Positions 1 to 7,849 of a stretch of 64,000 nucleotides of DNA are shown here, piece after piece. The notes beneath the pieces were generated by a model, which was not told the DNA's origin, did not search any database, and saw only the letters and a list, made by a program, of their open reading frames with translations. Where the stretch lies: assembly GCA_047623945.1 (NCBI GenBank), contig JBLHOT010000005.1, positions 1-64,000 on the forward strand, in the 5' to 3' direction. The DNA is from Arcticibacterium sp047623945. Its GTDB lineage: Bacteria > Bacteroidota > Bacteroidia > Cytophagales > Spirosomataceae. Within the stretch, counting starts at the first letter, position 1; every line of letters begins with the position of its first letter. The position numbers and the translations under genes were made by a program.

Positions 1-118
1 TGGTCTTTGGAGAATTTTTCAAAACAGCCTCGAGTTTTTCGAGGCCCACATATCCCCCACCCACGATCAAGAGGTTCATTTGTTCTAGCTTTAAGAAAAT
101 GGGAAATAAGTTATTCAT
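1..118 (-). CDS. Precorrin-2 dehydrogenase / siroheme synthase N-terminal domain (partial)
   Basis: The first 39 codons of a minus-strand gene are visible before the window ends. Translation from the ATG at 118 begins MNNLFPIFLKLEQMNLLIVG and continues through a GGGYVGLEKLEAVLKNSP stretch. This is the start of the Met8p/CysG-N type NAD-dependent precorrin-2 dehydrogenase / sirohydrochlorin ferrochelatase, which makes siroheme for sulfite or nitrite reductase. The GGGxVGxEK dinucleotide-binding loop is the decisive feature. I chose the ATG at 118 over the in-frame ATG at 79 because the upstream residues also match the family. The family usually has about 190-200 residues, so most of the gene lies outside the window. 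Confidence 0.8.
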   Translation of the reverse strand, partial: MNNLFPIFLKLEQMNLLIVGGGYVGLEKLEAVLKNSPKT

Positions 119-131
119 AAAATAAAGTTCA

Positions 132-162
132 TAAAAAAAGGGATGCCTCTCAGCACCCCTTT
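132..162 (-). terminator. Rho-independent terminator after the ppiD-type gene
   Basis: A 10-bp stem (137-146 pairing with 153-162, one G-T wobble) has a 6-nt loop and is followed on the minus strand by a run of seven T. It lies about 20 bp past the stop codon of the foldase gene. Confidence 0.8.
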
Positions 163-183
163 CGTATTAATTCTCTGAAATGA

Positions 184-2307
184 CTAGAAAATCTTAGATC
201 TTCTATCTACAATCTCTGCCGCTTCGCGAACAGCCTGATCGGCTGCCTGAGCATTTCCATATACGCCTACTTTTTGGCTGATATCATCCTTATATTTAGA
301 ATAGTCAGCAATTTCAGGTGCTAAAGTCTCGTCTAATTTCTTCATTATGAAAACACCATTGTCTCCAGCAAAAGGCTTAGTACTTTCATTTACTTTCATA
401 CCAAATAGCTTTCCTATGGCTACACCATCAATGCCGGCACTATTCAACATACCTGTAAGCATATTAATGTCTGTTACAGACTCCAACAGTGCACCTGCAC
501 CATAAGACTTAGCAATAGCCCCAAAGTCGCCAGAAGCACTACCTAATTTGGTTATAAGTACATCAGCTTTTTTCTGGTTTCTAACCTTCGCTTCTATCTG
601 CAACTTGAAATCAGCTGCCTTAGGGCTTTCCTTATCAGAAGCCGCCTTCAAACCAGCAATAACATAAGTATCTCCTAAGACAAAAACTCTATCTGCTACA
701 TCTCCTACTTCTATTTTACTATCATAAGCCCACAGTACTATTTCTCTAGCATCCTGAAGAGAACTAAAACCAGTAGCTGAAGCAGAAACTCTTTCAGCAG
801 ACAGAAGCACTAAATCCCCGTCCGCTTCCACAGCGGTCTTCAGTTGATCAATAGTCTCCACACCAGACCTCAATGACTCAGCCAACTGATAAGTATCATT
901 CAATGTGATTTCAGATGGTTCTAAAATTTTAGTGATGGCAGCTATCTTGTACCTAACATTTGACTTTGCCTCTGTCACCTTAACTATATGAAATCCAAAA
1001 TCAGTTTCAATTAACCTTGGTATTAGGCCAGTGCCCGCGTGAGCAAACACTGCTGTTTCAAAAGCAGGTATCATTTGTCCGTTGTTGCTAAAAAAGCCTA
1101 AATCTCCACCTACTTGGGCTGTTCCATCTGTTCCATTAATTCTCGCCAGAGCTTCAAAGTTTCCACCGCCTTTAATTTGAGCCAGTAGATTTTGAGCCTT
1201 TACTCTAGCCTCTGCTTTAGATGCATCATCTGCCCCTTCTGCACGAATCAATATATGAGATGCTCTCAAGGTACTCAAAGTATCTTGCTGTGTACCTTGG
1301 TACTTATAAATACTGTAATTCTGACCTTCTTTGATGGGACCTATTAAACCTCCTACTATTGAGGTACTTATCGCCGCTTTTAACTCGTTTGACACTTCTG
1401 CCGCACCCCAAAGTTTAGGGTTATTAACATCAGAATTAGCAGACGCAAAGGCATCTGGGTTTTGAGCAGCCGCCAGACCTCTTGCGAGATCATTAATTTC
1501 TAACTGAAGGTTTGCAGAGTCTTCCGCAGAAGGCAATACTTGATATAGTACATAGTCTATAGAACGGCTATCTATTCCCTGAAACTCATTTGAGTACTTA
1601 CTGTAATACTTCTCTACTTCATTACTTGTCACAGCAACGGTAGAATCCAAAACGCTGTAGAAAGGCACATAAAGGTACTCCGCAGATGCCTTATTGTTTT
1701 GCACCTCGTATTCTTTTTTTGCTTCGGCAGTTGTTATATAATCACCCGCACTCACTAGGTTCTGATATTTCTCACTTTTTCTAATTTGTAGCAAACTAGA
1801 TTTGAAATTATCCCAAACCAATTGCTGACCCGGAGGCAATGTTTTGTTTGCTGCTGCATTTATAAACTCTCTATGCTGAGAAGCATTAAATACACCCGTT
1901 TGAGGATCTGTGAATTGTTGACGAATAAAAGGATGCAGATTTTTAGTACCCTGAATCATTTCTCTTAACTCATCAGGAGTAACATCAATACCTAGGGCAT
2001 CATATTCATCTTGGAAAGCATTGCTCTGAACCAGCTGCTCCCATACCTGCTCCCTAATATTTTTTAGTTCTTGCTCTGATGCAGCTCTTCCTGTAGAAAG
2101 CTCTTGTTGCTGACGCTGAGCATCTACGAGCTTGGTAAACTCTTGTCTATCAATCCCAACACCATTTATCTCTCCCACTTCCTGTTGACCACTACTTCCA
2201 AAAGACTGACTTGTAAAGTAATCGCCAATGATAAATGCGAGTAATGCTATCGTCAAAATCCCTATAGTAAGGGCAGAGTTTTCTCTAATTCTGTTAATTA
2301 ATGCCAT
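184..2307 (-). CDS. ppiD: PpiD/SurA-type peptidylprolyl isomerase, membrane-anchored periplasmic foldase
   Basis: This 707-residue protein catalyses or chaperones folding of secreted proteins at the periplasmic face of the inner membrane. Residues 11-30 form a single N-terminal transmembrane helix with a short basic cytoplasmic tail, as in PpiD. A SurA-N-like helical region follows (about 40-200). A parvulin-type (PPIC) rotamase domain lies at about 345-446, marked by RASHILIRAEG, a GGDLGFFSNNGQMIPAFE stretch and GFHIVKV. The C-terminal ~250 residues are a second extended region, typical of the long Bacteroidota PpiD proteins. The start is the only ATG before the membrane helix. The gene stands alone with its own terminator downstream; the upstream neighbour is a lactonase on the same strand, 147 bp away. 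Confidence 0.9.
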   Translation of the reverse strand: MALINRIRENSALTIGILTIALLAFIIGDYFTSQSFGSSGQQEVGEINGVGIDRQEFTKLVDAQRQQQELSTGRAASEQELKNIREQVWEQLVQSNAFQDEYDALGIDVTPDELREMIQGTKNLHPFIRQQFTDPQTGVFNASQHREFINAAANKTLPPGQQLVWDNFKSSLLQIRKSEKYQNLVSAGDYITTAEAKKEYEVQNNKASAEYLYVPFYSVLDSTVAVTSNEVEKYYSKYSNEFQGIDSRSIDYVLYQVLPSAEDSANLQLEINDLARGLAAAQNPDAFASANSDVNNPKLWGAAEVSNELKAAISTSIVGGLIGPIKEGQNYSIYKYQGTQQDTLSTLRASHILIRAEGADDASKAEARVKAQNLLAQIKGGGNFEALARINGTDGTAQVGGDLGFFSNNGQMIPAFETAVFAHAGTGLIPRLIETDFGFHIVKVTEAKSNVRYKIAAITKILEPSEITLNDTYQLAESLRSGVETIDQLKTAVEADGDLVLLSAERVSASATGFSSLQDAREIVLWAYDSKIEVGDVADRVFVLGDTYVIAGLKAASDKESPKAADFKLQIEAKVRNQKKADVLITKLGSASGDFGAIAKSYGAGALLESVTDINMLTGMLNSAGIDGVAIGKLFGMKVNESTKPFAGDNGVFIMKKLDETLAPEIADYSKYKDDISQKVGVYGNAQAADQAVREAAEIVDRRSKIF

Positions 2308-2454
2308 TCTAAAATTTTAAATAAAATTTATCCATCGTTATACAGTCCGCAAAAACGAGTCGCAAAAATAGGTAGATTCCAAATGATTATCAAAGAAATC
2401 TAATTTTGATCTCTCGGCATGGTTAATTGAAATATTTCGTAGCGAAATAGGCTG

Positions 2455-3459
2455 CTAAAATCCTTTGCCAATCGTTTTGGTTTTAATTCTACACAGAAAC
2501 ATATCGGCTGTTATATAAAGTACAGATCCATCATCTCCCCATGCACAATTTGAGGTGGCCTGCCCCGTATCTATTCTTCCTAACAACTTACCATGTGAAG
2601 TTAGCACCATAATTCCTCCAGGACCCGTACAAAAAATATTTCCAGAAGCGTCAGTCTTTAGACCATCAGGGAGTCCTACCAAACCTTCCTTCACCATATC
2701 GGTGGCATCAAAAAGCACCTCGCCTTTGCCTAATTCTCCATCCTTTAAGATAGGATAGGACATCACAGTCGCCCTTTCAGGGTCAGATTGAGCCACATAA
2801 AGCACACTCTCGTCGGGAGAGAGAGCCACACCATTAGGTCTGGTCAAATCCTTTATTACGGCGGATAAGTTACCATTAGGGTCAATTTTATATACTCCAA
2901 AAAAATCAATCTCTCTATCTTTGGAATCTTCTCTGCCATTTAAGCCATATGGTGGATCTGTAAAAAAATAAGTCCCATTAGATGCCTGCACTACATCATT
3001 AGGACTGTTGAAACGTTTTCCTTCCCAATTGTCCGCCAACGGATATTTGCCTCCTGGGCTATTCAAAGGCATCTTAGTCAATCTTCTATCCCCATGTTCG
3101 CAGGCCACTAAGTCACCCGTATTGTTGATGATGAGTCCGTTACTTCCTGGCTCAGAACTGTATGGAAGCTTCCCTGTATATCCGGATGGTTTTAAGAAAA
3201 TGCTTAGAGCCTCTCCCTCCTTCCATTTATAAATGGTGTTCTCTGGCACATCTGAAAACAACAGAAACTCTCCTTCTTTGCTCCAGACAGGGCCTTCTGA
3301 CCAGGTGAAGCCACTCGCCAACACTTCTATTTGGGCGTCCTTACTTATTAATTGATAAAACCCGGGGTCTTCAACAACAAGTTTTCCAATTTTCTTTTGC
3401 TGGGCATGTAGACCAAATGAAGTTATCATAAGTAGCGTTAATGTTTTTAAACTAGGCAT
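2455..3459 (-). CDS. SMP-30/gluconolactonase family exported lactonase
   Basis: A 334-residue six-bladed propeller protein that hydrolyses sugar lactones or related esters. Residues 1-20 are a cleavable signal peptide ending HAQ, so the enzyme is periplasmic or exported. Residues matching the metal ligands of the SMP-30 family can be seen: Glu55 in SEGPVW, Asn154 in NSPNDVV, Asn209 in RPNGVALS and Asp265 in LPDGLK. Length is normal for the family. The natural substrate cannot be told from sequence; sugar lactones such as gluconolactone are typical. It is transcribed toward ppiD but the 147-bp gap gives no strong sign of cotranscription. Confidence 0.88.
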   Translation of the reverse strand: MPSLKTLTLLMITSFGLHAQQKKIGKLVVEDPGFYQLISKDAQIEVLASGFTWSEGPVWSKEGEFLLFSDVPENTIYKWKEGEALSIFLKPSGYTGKLPYSSEPGSNGLIINNTGDLVACEHGDRRLTKMPLNSPGGKYPLADNWEGKRFNSPNDVVQASNGTYFFTDPPYGLNGREDSKDREIDFFGVYKIDPNGNLSAVIKDLTRPNGVALSPDESVLYVAQSDPERATVMSYPILKDGELGKGEVLFDATDMVKEGLVGLPDGLKTDASGNIFCTGPGGIMVLTSHGKLLGRIDTGQATSNCAWGDDGSVLYITADMFLCRIKTKTIGKGF

Positions 3460-3570
3460 ATATAAAGAATCAAATTTTACTTCTCAAAAATATAAAACCC
3501 ATTCCACAATATCGGTTTTGTTTTACTTCTTATCCATATGTAATTTTAACCAAGCCAAAAAAACAAGCCG

Positions 3571-4239
3571 GTGATCTTAGACTACGACGCAGAAAGAATA
3601 GAGCCCAGAACGATATCAGACCTAGAAAGACTAGTATCTAAAGGAGAGGGCCTCAAAATTGAATTTAAATTCAAGGCCAAGCATCCAGATAAAATCATTC
3701 GTGAGATGGTGGCCTTTGCCAATACGTCTGGAGGAATGCTATTTTTAGGAGTGGATGATGATGGCGGGATTCCTGGAGTCACCTTTGCAGATGAAGACGA
3801 GTATGTAATGGTCAGGGAAATTGAGAAAGGCATTTCTCCAAAACTCACTTATGCTATTGAAAGAGTTAAGCTTCCAAAAGAAAGGGAAGTACTCATCTTT
3901 CATTTCAAAGAGAGCGAAGATAAACCACACAAGGTACTAGAAGAAGGAAGTCAAAGAGTCTATGTAAGGGAAGCCGATAAAACTATTCAGGCGAGCAAGG
4001 AGATCCGGGAAATCCTTAAAGGCCTCAAAAAAAACAAAAGTCTTAGGTTTGCCTATGGAGATAAAGAACGCATGCTCATGAACCACCTAAAAGAGCACAG
4101 GTCCATTACCCTTAATAAGTTTGCTAAATTGGCTAATATTCCTCTAAAGCAAGCCTCTAGAACCCTCATCCTTATGGTGCTCACAAATGTCTTAAACTAC
4201 AGAGCTATGGAAGAGGAAGATTTGTTTTTTCCTGTTTAA
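3571..4239 (+). CDS. AlbA_2 (Schlafen AAA_4-type) putative nucleic-acid-binding / transcriptional regulator
   Basis: A 222-residue protein. Residues about 15-140 match the AlbA_2 / divergent AAA_4 fold: EGLKIEFKFKA near the start, then REMVAFANTSGG and FLGVDDDGGIPGV, a glycine-rich nucleotide-contact loop. The last ~65 residues look like a winged-helix segment (KEHRSITLNKFAKLANIPL). Such proteins are usually annotated as ATP-binding transcriptional regulators; function is unproven. The start is GTG: an in-frame TAA lies 24 bp upstream and no ATG precedes the conserved part. The 3' end overlaps the convergent M16 gene by 4 bp. Confidence 0.78.
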   Translation: MILDYDAERIEPRTISDLERLVSKGEGLKIEFKFKAKHPDKIIREMVAFANTSGGMLFLGVDDDGGIPGVTFADEDEYVMVREIEKGISPKLTYAIERVKLPKEREVLIFHFKESEDKPHKVLEEGSQRVYVREADKTIQASKEIREILKGLKKNKSLRFAYGDKERMLMNHLKEHRSITLNKFAKLANIPLKQASRTLILMVLTNVLNYRAMEEEDLFFPV

Positions 4240-5513
4240 ATACGCTCGCCCACCACTACTTCACTCATGCTGTCCAAATCTAGATACTTTGTGGCCATTT
4301 CTAAGATATCTTCCGAAGTCACAGTGTTAATATTAGTGATGAAATCATTATAAAATCTTACATCCAAATCATAGATGATGAGGTTTTTGTGCTTATCCAC
4401 AATCTCAAAAGCCGTGGTTAGAGATCCAGCAAAACTACCGCACATATAATTTTTAACAGCCTCTAACTCTTCCTGACCGATGGCCTTCGTTTGCAGTGTT
4501 TTTATTTCCTTACCAATTTCATCAAATGTATCGGCTGTGTTTTCTTTAACCACATCTGATCCAATCAACAAGTAACCAAATCCGTCTAATGGTGTAAAAG
4601 AAGATGAAATACCGTAGGTATAACCTTTATCCTCTCTTATATTCTTCATTAATCTACTCCCAAAATAGCCTCCAAAGGCCGTGTTAGTAACTAGCATTTT
4701 GAAAAAGTCGGGATGTTTTCTGTCAAACATTGGCTTTCCCAACCTGATAGTAGACTGCATTTTGTCTTTCAGCTCCACCAGCTCTTGTTTCTGCGGAAAC
4801 ACTAGGGGATAAGTGAGATTTAGAGCTGCATTTGATATATAATTTACTTGGCCAAAGGTATTTTTTACGGCTAATTCTTCCTTTGCACCTACATTCCCAG
4901 AAAGAAATATTTTAAAAGCCCTTCCCTGGATATTGTCTTGATAAAAATCTAGCAGATCTTTTCTGTTAACAGCCTCTAAGTCCTCTTGATCTAGCGTTTT
5001 ACCATATGGATTCTCCTCACCAAAAATCAGTTTCTTAAAAGCCCGACCGGCCAAGAAAGTGGATTTGTCCATATTTAGTTTCAAACCCTGCAAGGCTAAC
5101 TTTTTCTGAAGCTCTATTTCATCTTCAGGGAAGACCGCATTTTCCAAAATATCCTTAATAATGCTCAGATACTTTTCTATAAACCTCGGAATACCATATA
5201 ATATAATGTGAAACCTCTCCACCCGAGAGCTTAATTCAACAAAACCTCCATACTGGTCAAGACCGGCCATCACCTCCGCCCCCGTTCTAGTGGTAGTGCC
5301 ACCCAGCAATGTTTGAGAGAATATGGATGATATACCATTCTTCTTTTCAAAAGCTGAACCTGCATTAAAAATCAATTCGATTTTAAGTACATCTTGCTTA
5401 GCAAAACCAGCGGTGTAGAGCATTAAGTTATTTTGCAAGACTTCCTTTTTTATTTCTGGAAGCTCCATGGCTTGAATGGCTTTGAATGACGGAGCTTGTG
5501 TTCTATCTAGCAT
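4236..5513 (-). CDS. M16 family peptidase homologue lacking the zinc-binding motif
   Basis: A 425-residue protein with the two-domain M16B (PqqL/MPP-like) layout. The N-terminal domain runs from about 25 to 215 and the C-terminal domain contains the GYTYGISSSF stretch of the family. Where active members read G-L-A-H-x-x-E-H, this protein reads GISSIFSQTLLGGT (residues 60-73), so the first His, the Glu and the second His are Ser63, Ser66 and Gln67. It should not bind zinc and probably acts as the non-catalytic partner of an active M16 subunit; the window encodes one at 52736-53977. There is no signal peptide. The 3' end overlaps the convergent AlbA_2 gene by 4 bp. Confidence 0.88.
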   Translation of the reverse strand: MLDRTQAPSFKAIQAMELPEIKKEVLQNNLMLYTAGFAKQDVLKIELIFNAGSAFEKKNGISSIFSQTLLGGTTTRTGAEVMAGLDQYGGFVELSSRVERFHIILYGIPRFIEKYLSIIKDILENAVFPEDEIELQKKLALQGLKLNMDKSTFLAGRAFKKLIFGEENPYGKTLDQEDLEAVNRKDLLDFYQDNIQGRAFKIFLSGNVGAKEELAVKNTFGQVNYISNAALNLTYPLVFPQKQELVELKDKMQSTIRLGKPMFDRKHPDFFKMLVTNTAFGGYFGSRLMKNIREDKGYTYGISSSFTPLDGFGYLLIGSDVVKENTADTFDEIGKEIKTLQTKAIGQEELEAVKNYMCGSFAGSLTTAFEIVDKHKNLIIYDLDVRFYNDFITNINTVTSEDILEMATKYLDLDSMSEVVVGERI

Positions 5514-5541
5514 GCAGGTTTTTTGTACAAATATAGAGTCT

Positions 5542-5582
5542 AAAAAAAGAAAAGCCTTCCCATTTTCATGAGAAGGCTTCTA
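5542..5582 (-). terminator. Rho-independent terminator after the Ala-rich lipoprotein gene
   Basis: The inverted repeat AGAAGCCTTCTCAT/ATGGGAAGGCTTTTCT with a short loop is followed by a T-run on the minus strand. It lies about 20 bp past the lipoprotein stop codon and just upstream of the M16 gene start. Confidence 0.8.
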
Positions 5583-5601
5583 TAAAGAATATCAGCTAAT
5601 A

Positions 5602-5817
5602 TTATTCAGCAACAGCTCCTTCAACTGCAGTAGCAGCATCTTCCATAGTAGCACTTGCAGAATCTACAACTGCCTCAGCAGCATCCATAGTAGCATCAGC
5701 AGCATCTTCTACAACAGCAGCAGCTTCTTCAGAAGCGTCTGTAGCAGAATCAGCAGAAGAACAAGCAGAGAAAGAAGCCATTCCGGCTAATAACATAACA
5801 GCGATTAATTTTTTCAT
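5602..5817 (-). CDS. Small Ala-rich acidic lipoprotein
   Basis: A 71-residue protein. A lipoprotein signal peptide of about 18 residues ends in the lipobox FSAC, so Cys19 is probably lipidated. The mature part contains almost only Ala, Asp, Glu, Val, Ser and Thr in loose 11-13-residue repeats of the type ATM-(D/E)DAA-x-AV, predicting a long acidic amphipathic helix. There is no match to a known enzyme. It may be a surface or periplasmic spacer protein; function unknown. It has its own terminator and a candidate -7 box (5853-5860), so it is probably a single-gene transcript. Confidence 0.7.
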   Translation of the reverse strand: MKKLIAVMLLAGMASFSACSSADSATDASEEAAAVVEDAADATMDAAEAVVDSASATMEDAATAVEGAVAE

Positions 5818-5852
5818 CGTAACGTTTGATTTAAGAGTTATAAAATGAGATT

Positions 5853-5860
5853 CAAATTTA
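5853..5860 (-). promoter_or_regulatory. Candidate Bacteroidota -7 promoter box for the Ala-rich lipoprotein
   Basis: The minus strand reads TAAATTTG, a full match to TAnnTTTG, 35 bp before the start codon. No clear TTG/TTTG -33 element stands at the usual distance, so support is partial. Confidence 0.35.
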
Positions 5861-5955
5861 AGTAATTTTTAAGATTGTGGCCATTTCGCCTTATCTTTTC
5901 TTTAAAAAAAACTTAAAATGTGAGATTAATATAGCTTATTCTTAGCTAAATACCA

Positions 5956-6444
5956 TTATGGGCGTAGCAATTGATAAATACCCGTAGATCTAAACGTGAA
6001 AAACCTATGTCCAAGAAAGTTGGCCATAAAGCTGACGGCCATGCCCGTCAAATGAGCTCCCTTCTCACGAAAGAAAGGGCTCAAGTCTCCAAAAAAAGGA
6101 TTAATAATTTCCCGAAGTGAAATTATAGTAACTACTTCCTGAACTCCCAATGCTAATGCTGCTATGAAGAAAAACTTAAGCCATTCTCTGGAAGAGTTTC
6201 CTGAGTCTTGAGAGCCAAAGGCAAAGACTTTGGCGGGAAGAAAACTGACTGCTGTAGCAATCATATAAGCCCAGAATACACTCCAAAACAAGGCACTGCT
6301 ATCTTCCAGACCTCTCTCTAAAAACCATGTTTTAAATGGAATTTGGGACAAAAAATTAACGGAAGCACCAAAGACTCCTGTTAGAAAAAAGTTAAAAAAA
6401 CCTTTTATCTCTTTTTTGTTGATATGATTGAAAAGCACTTTCAA
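5956..6444 (-). CDS. GtrA-like family membrane protein
   Basis: A 162-residue protein with four predicted membrane segments. The C-terminal signature SFMANFLGHRFFTFR resembles the NFxxxRxWxF end of GtrA/DPMS-related proteins, which are linked to lipid-linked sugar transfer and polysaccharide synthesis. Its start is only 10 bp past the nuoN stop, so it is probably cotranscribed with the nuo genes although it is not part of complex I. The start codon is TTG at 6444, preceded by an AAGGGA stretch; GTG at 6438 is an alternative. No ATG precedes the first membrane helix. Confidence 0.7.
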   Translation of the reverse strand: MKVLFNHINKKEIKGFFNFFLTGVFGASVNFLSQIPFKTWFLERGLEDSSALFWSVFWAYMIATAVSFLPAKVFAFGSQDSGNSSREWLKFFFIAALALGVQEVVTIISLREIINPFFGDLSPFFREKGAHLTGMAVSFMANFLGHRFFTFRSTGIYQLLRP

Positions 6445-6454
6445 TAAATTCCCT

Positions 6455-7843
6455 TTAGAATATTGAACGTAAAACGTTCGGAAATATTCCTAAAAGAATC
6501 GTGCCAATGGTACATAGAACCAATATTAACTTGCTAGAACCGTGTAAATGTACTTTTGGAAGCTCACCCGCCTTACTGAAACAATAAGAAATAGGCTTAA
6601 AATAGTAGTAAATGGAAATAGCTGACATCAGTACTGCCAATATCATAAACGCATAAAATCCTTTGGCAGCCACTCCGCTAAAAACAAAAAACTTTCCCCA
6701 AAAACCAGCAGTTAAGGGGATTCCTGAAAGAGAAAGTAAAGAAATGACTAAAACACCAGTAAGCAGGCCATTCTCCTTAGCTAAACCTGTAAACAAGTCA
6801 ATCTTTTCATAGGGTCTTCCATTCTCTAGCCTATGTTTAGAAACAGCCATTAGTACCCCAAATCCTGCCACTGTAGCCAGCGTATAAGCAACTGAGTAAA
6901 ACATGATCGTACCAGAGGCCTTTCCCATATCCCCTAGCAACGCCATTAACATGAAACCCGCATGAGATATACTAGAGTAAGCCATCATACGCTTAAAGCC
7001 GTCCTGTTTAACAGCCGTTACATTCCCTATAATCAATGAAAGGCAAGTAAGTATCGCTATAATTATCCACCAGAAATCTGAAATATCTTGAAAGGTGATG
7101 GATAGTATTCTATAAATGGCTACAAAACCAGCCGTCTTCACCACCGTAGCCATAAAAGCCGTAAAAATAGTAGGGGCTCCTTCGTACACATCTGGAGCCC
7201 AAAAATGAAATGGAGCAGCGGACACTTTAAATGTCAAGCCTATAAGCATGAACGTAAAGCCAATCCAAAGAAAACCGAGTTCCTCCGTATTTCTTCCTTC
7301 AAGCCCACTTAAGGCATGAATATCAAAACTGCCTTGAGAACCATAAAACATGGCTATTCCAAAAAGTAAAATCCCTGTAGCGAAAGCTCCCATTAGAAAA
7401 TATTTTATGGCCGCCTCATTGCCTCTAATATTTCGTTTATCAGACCCTGTTAAAACATAAAGGGCTACAGACAAGATCTCTATTCCTAAAAAGAGCATGA
7501 TGAGGTTTTCAAAAGAAATCATCATAATAGTGCCTATCAGGGAAAGCTGTATCAGAGCATAATATTCTGCTGGTTGTGCAAACTCAAAATCTTTGAAGCC
7601 TTCAGATAGCATAAGCACCAAAATGGCTGATGAGATAACAATTGAGCTAAAAAAAATACTTTCATTGTTTACCTCAATCATATTATTGAAATAGACGCCA
7701 GGGGCGTTCCAGTCTACAAAGCCCAAGCCTAAGGCCAAAACCATGAAGAAAATGGACAGCGGAAATACCAACTTTTTGTTTTCAGAAAAACCCAAAAATA
7801 AAGTCAAAAGTCCGGAAATCGAAAGTGAGATGATCGAATACAT
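6455..7843 (-). CDS. nuoN: NADH-quinone oxidoreductase subunit N
   Basis: A 462-residue antiporter-like subunit of the complex I membrane arm, with about 14 membrane helices. The buried charged residues expected for proton pumping are present: Glu122 in FLGIEILS and Lys206 in TFKVSAAPFHFWAPD. The sequence YEGAPTIFTAFMATVVK is characteristic of NuoN. Length is normal. It is the last nuo gene of the block; only 6 bp separate it from nuoM, and the gtrA-like gene follows after 10 bp. Confidence 0.96.
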   Translation of the reverse strand: MYSIISLSISGLLTLFLGFSENKKLVFPLSIFFMVLALGLGFVDWNAPGVYFNNMIEVNNESIFFSSIVISSAILVLMLSEGFKDFEFAQPAEYYALIQLSLIGTIMMISFENLIMLFLGIEILSVALYVLTGSDKRNIRGNEAAIKYFLMGAFATGILLFGIAMFYGSQGSFDIHALSGLEGRNTEELGFLWIGFTFMLIGLTFKVSAAPFHFWAPDVYEGAPTIFTAFMATVVKTAGFVAIYRILSITFQDISDFWWIIIAILTCLSLIIGNVTAVKQDGFKRMMAYSSISHAGFMLMALLGDMGKASGTIMFYSVAYTLATVAGFGVLMAVSKHRLENGRPYEKIDLFTGLAKENGLLTGVLVISLLSLSGIPLTAGFWGKFFVFSGVAAKGFYAFMILAVLMSAISIYYYFKPISYCFSKAGELPKVHLHGSSKLILVLCTIGTILLGIFPNVLRSIF

Positions 7844-7849
7844 ATTTCT

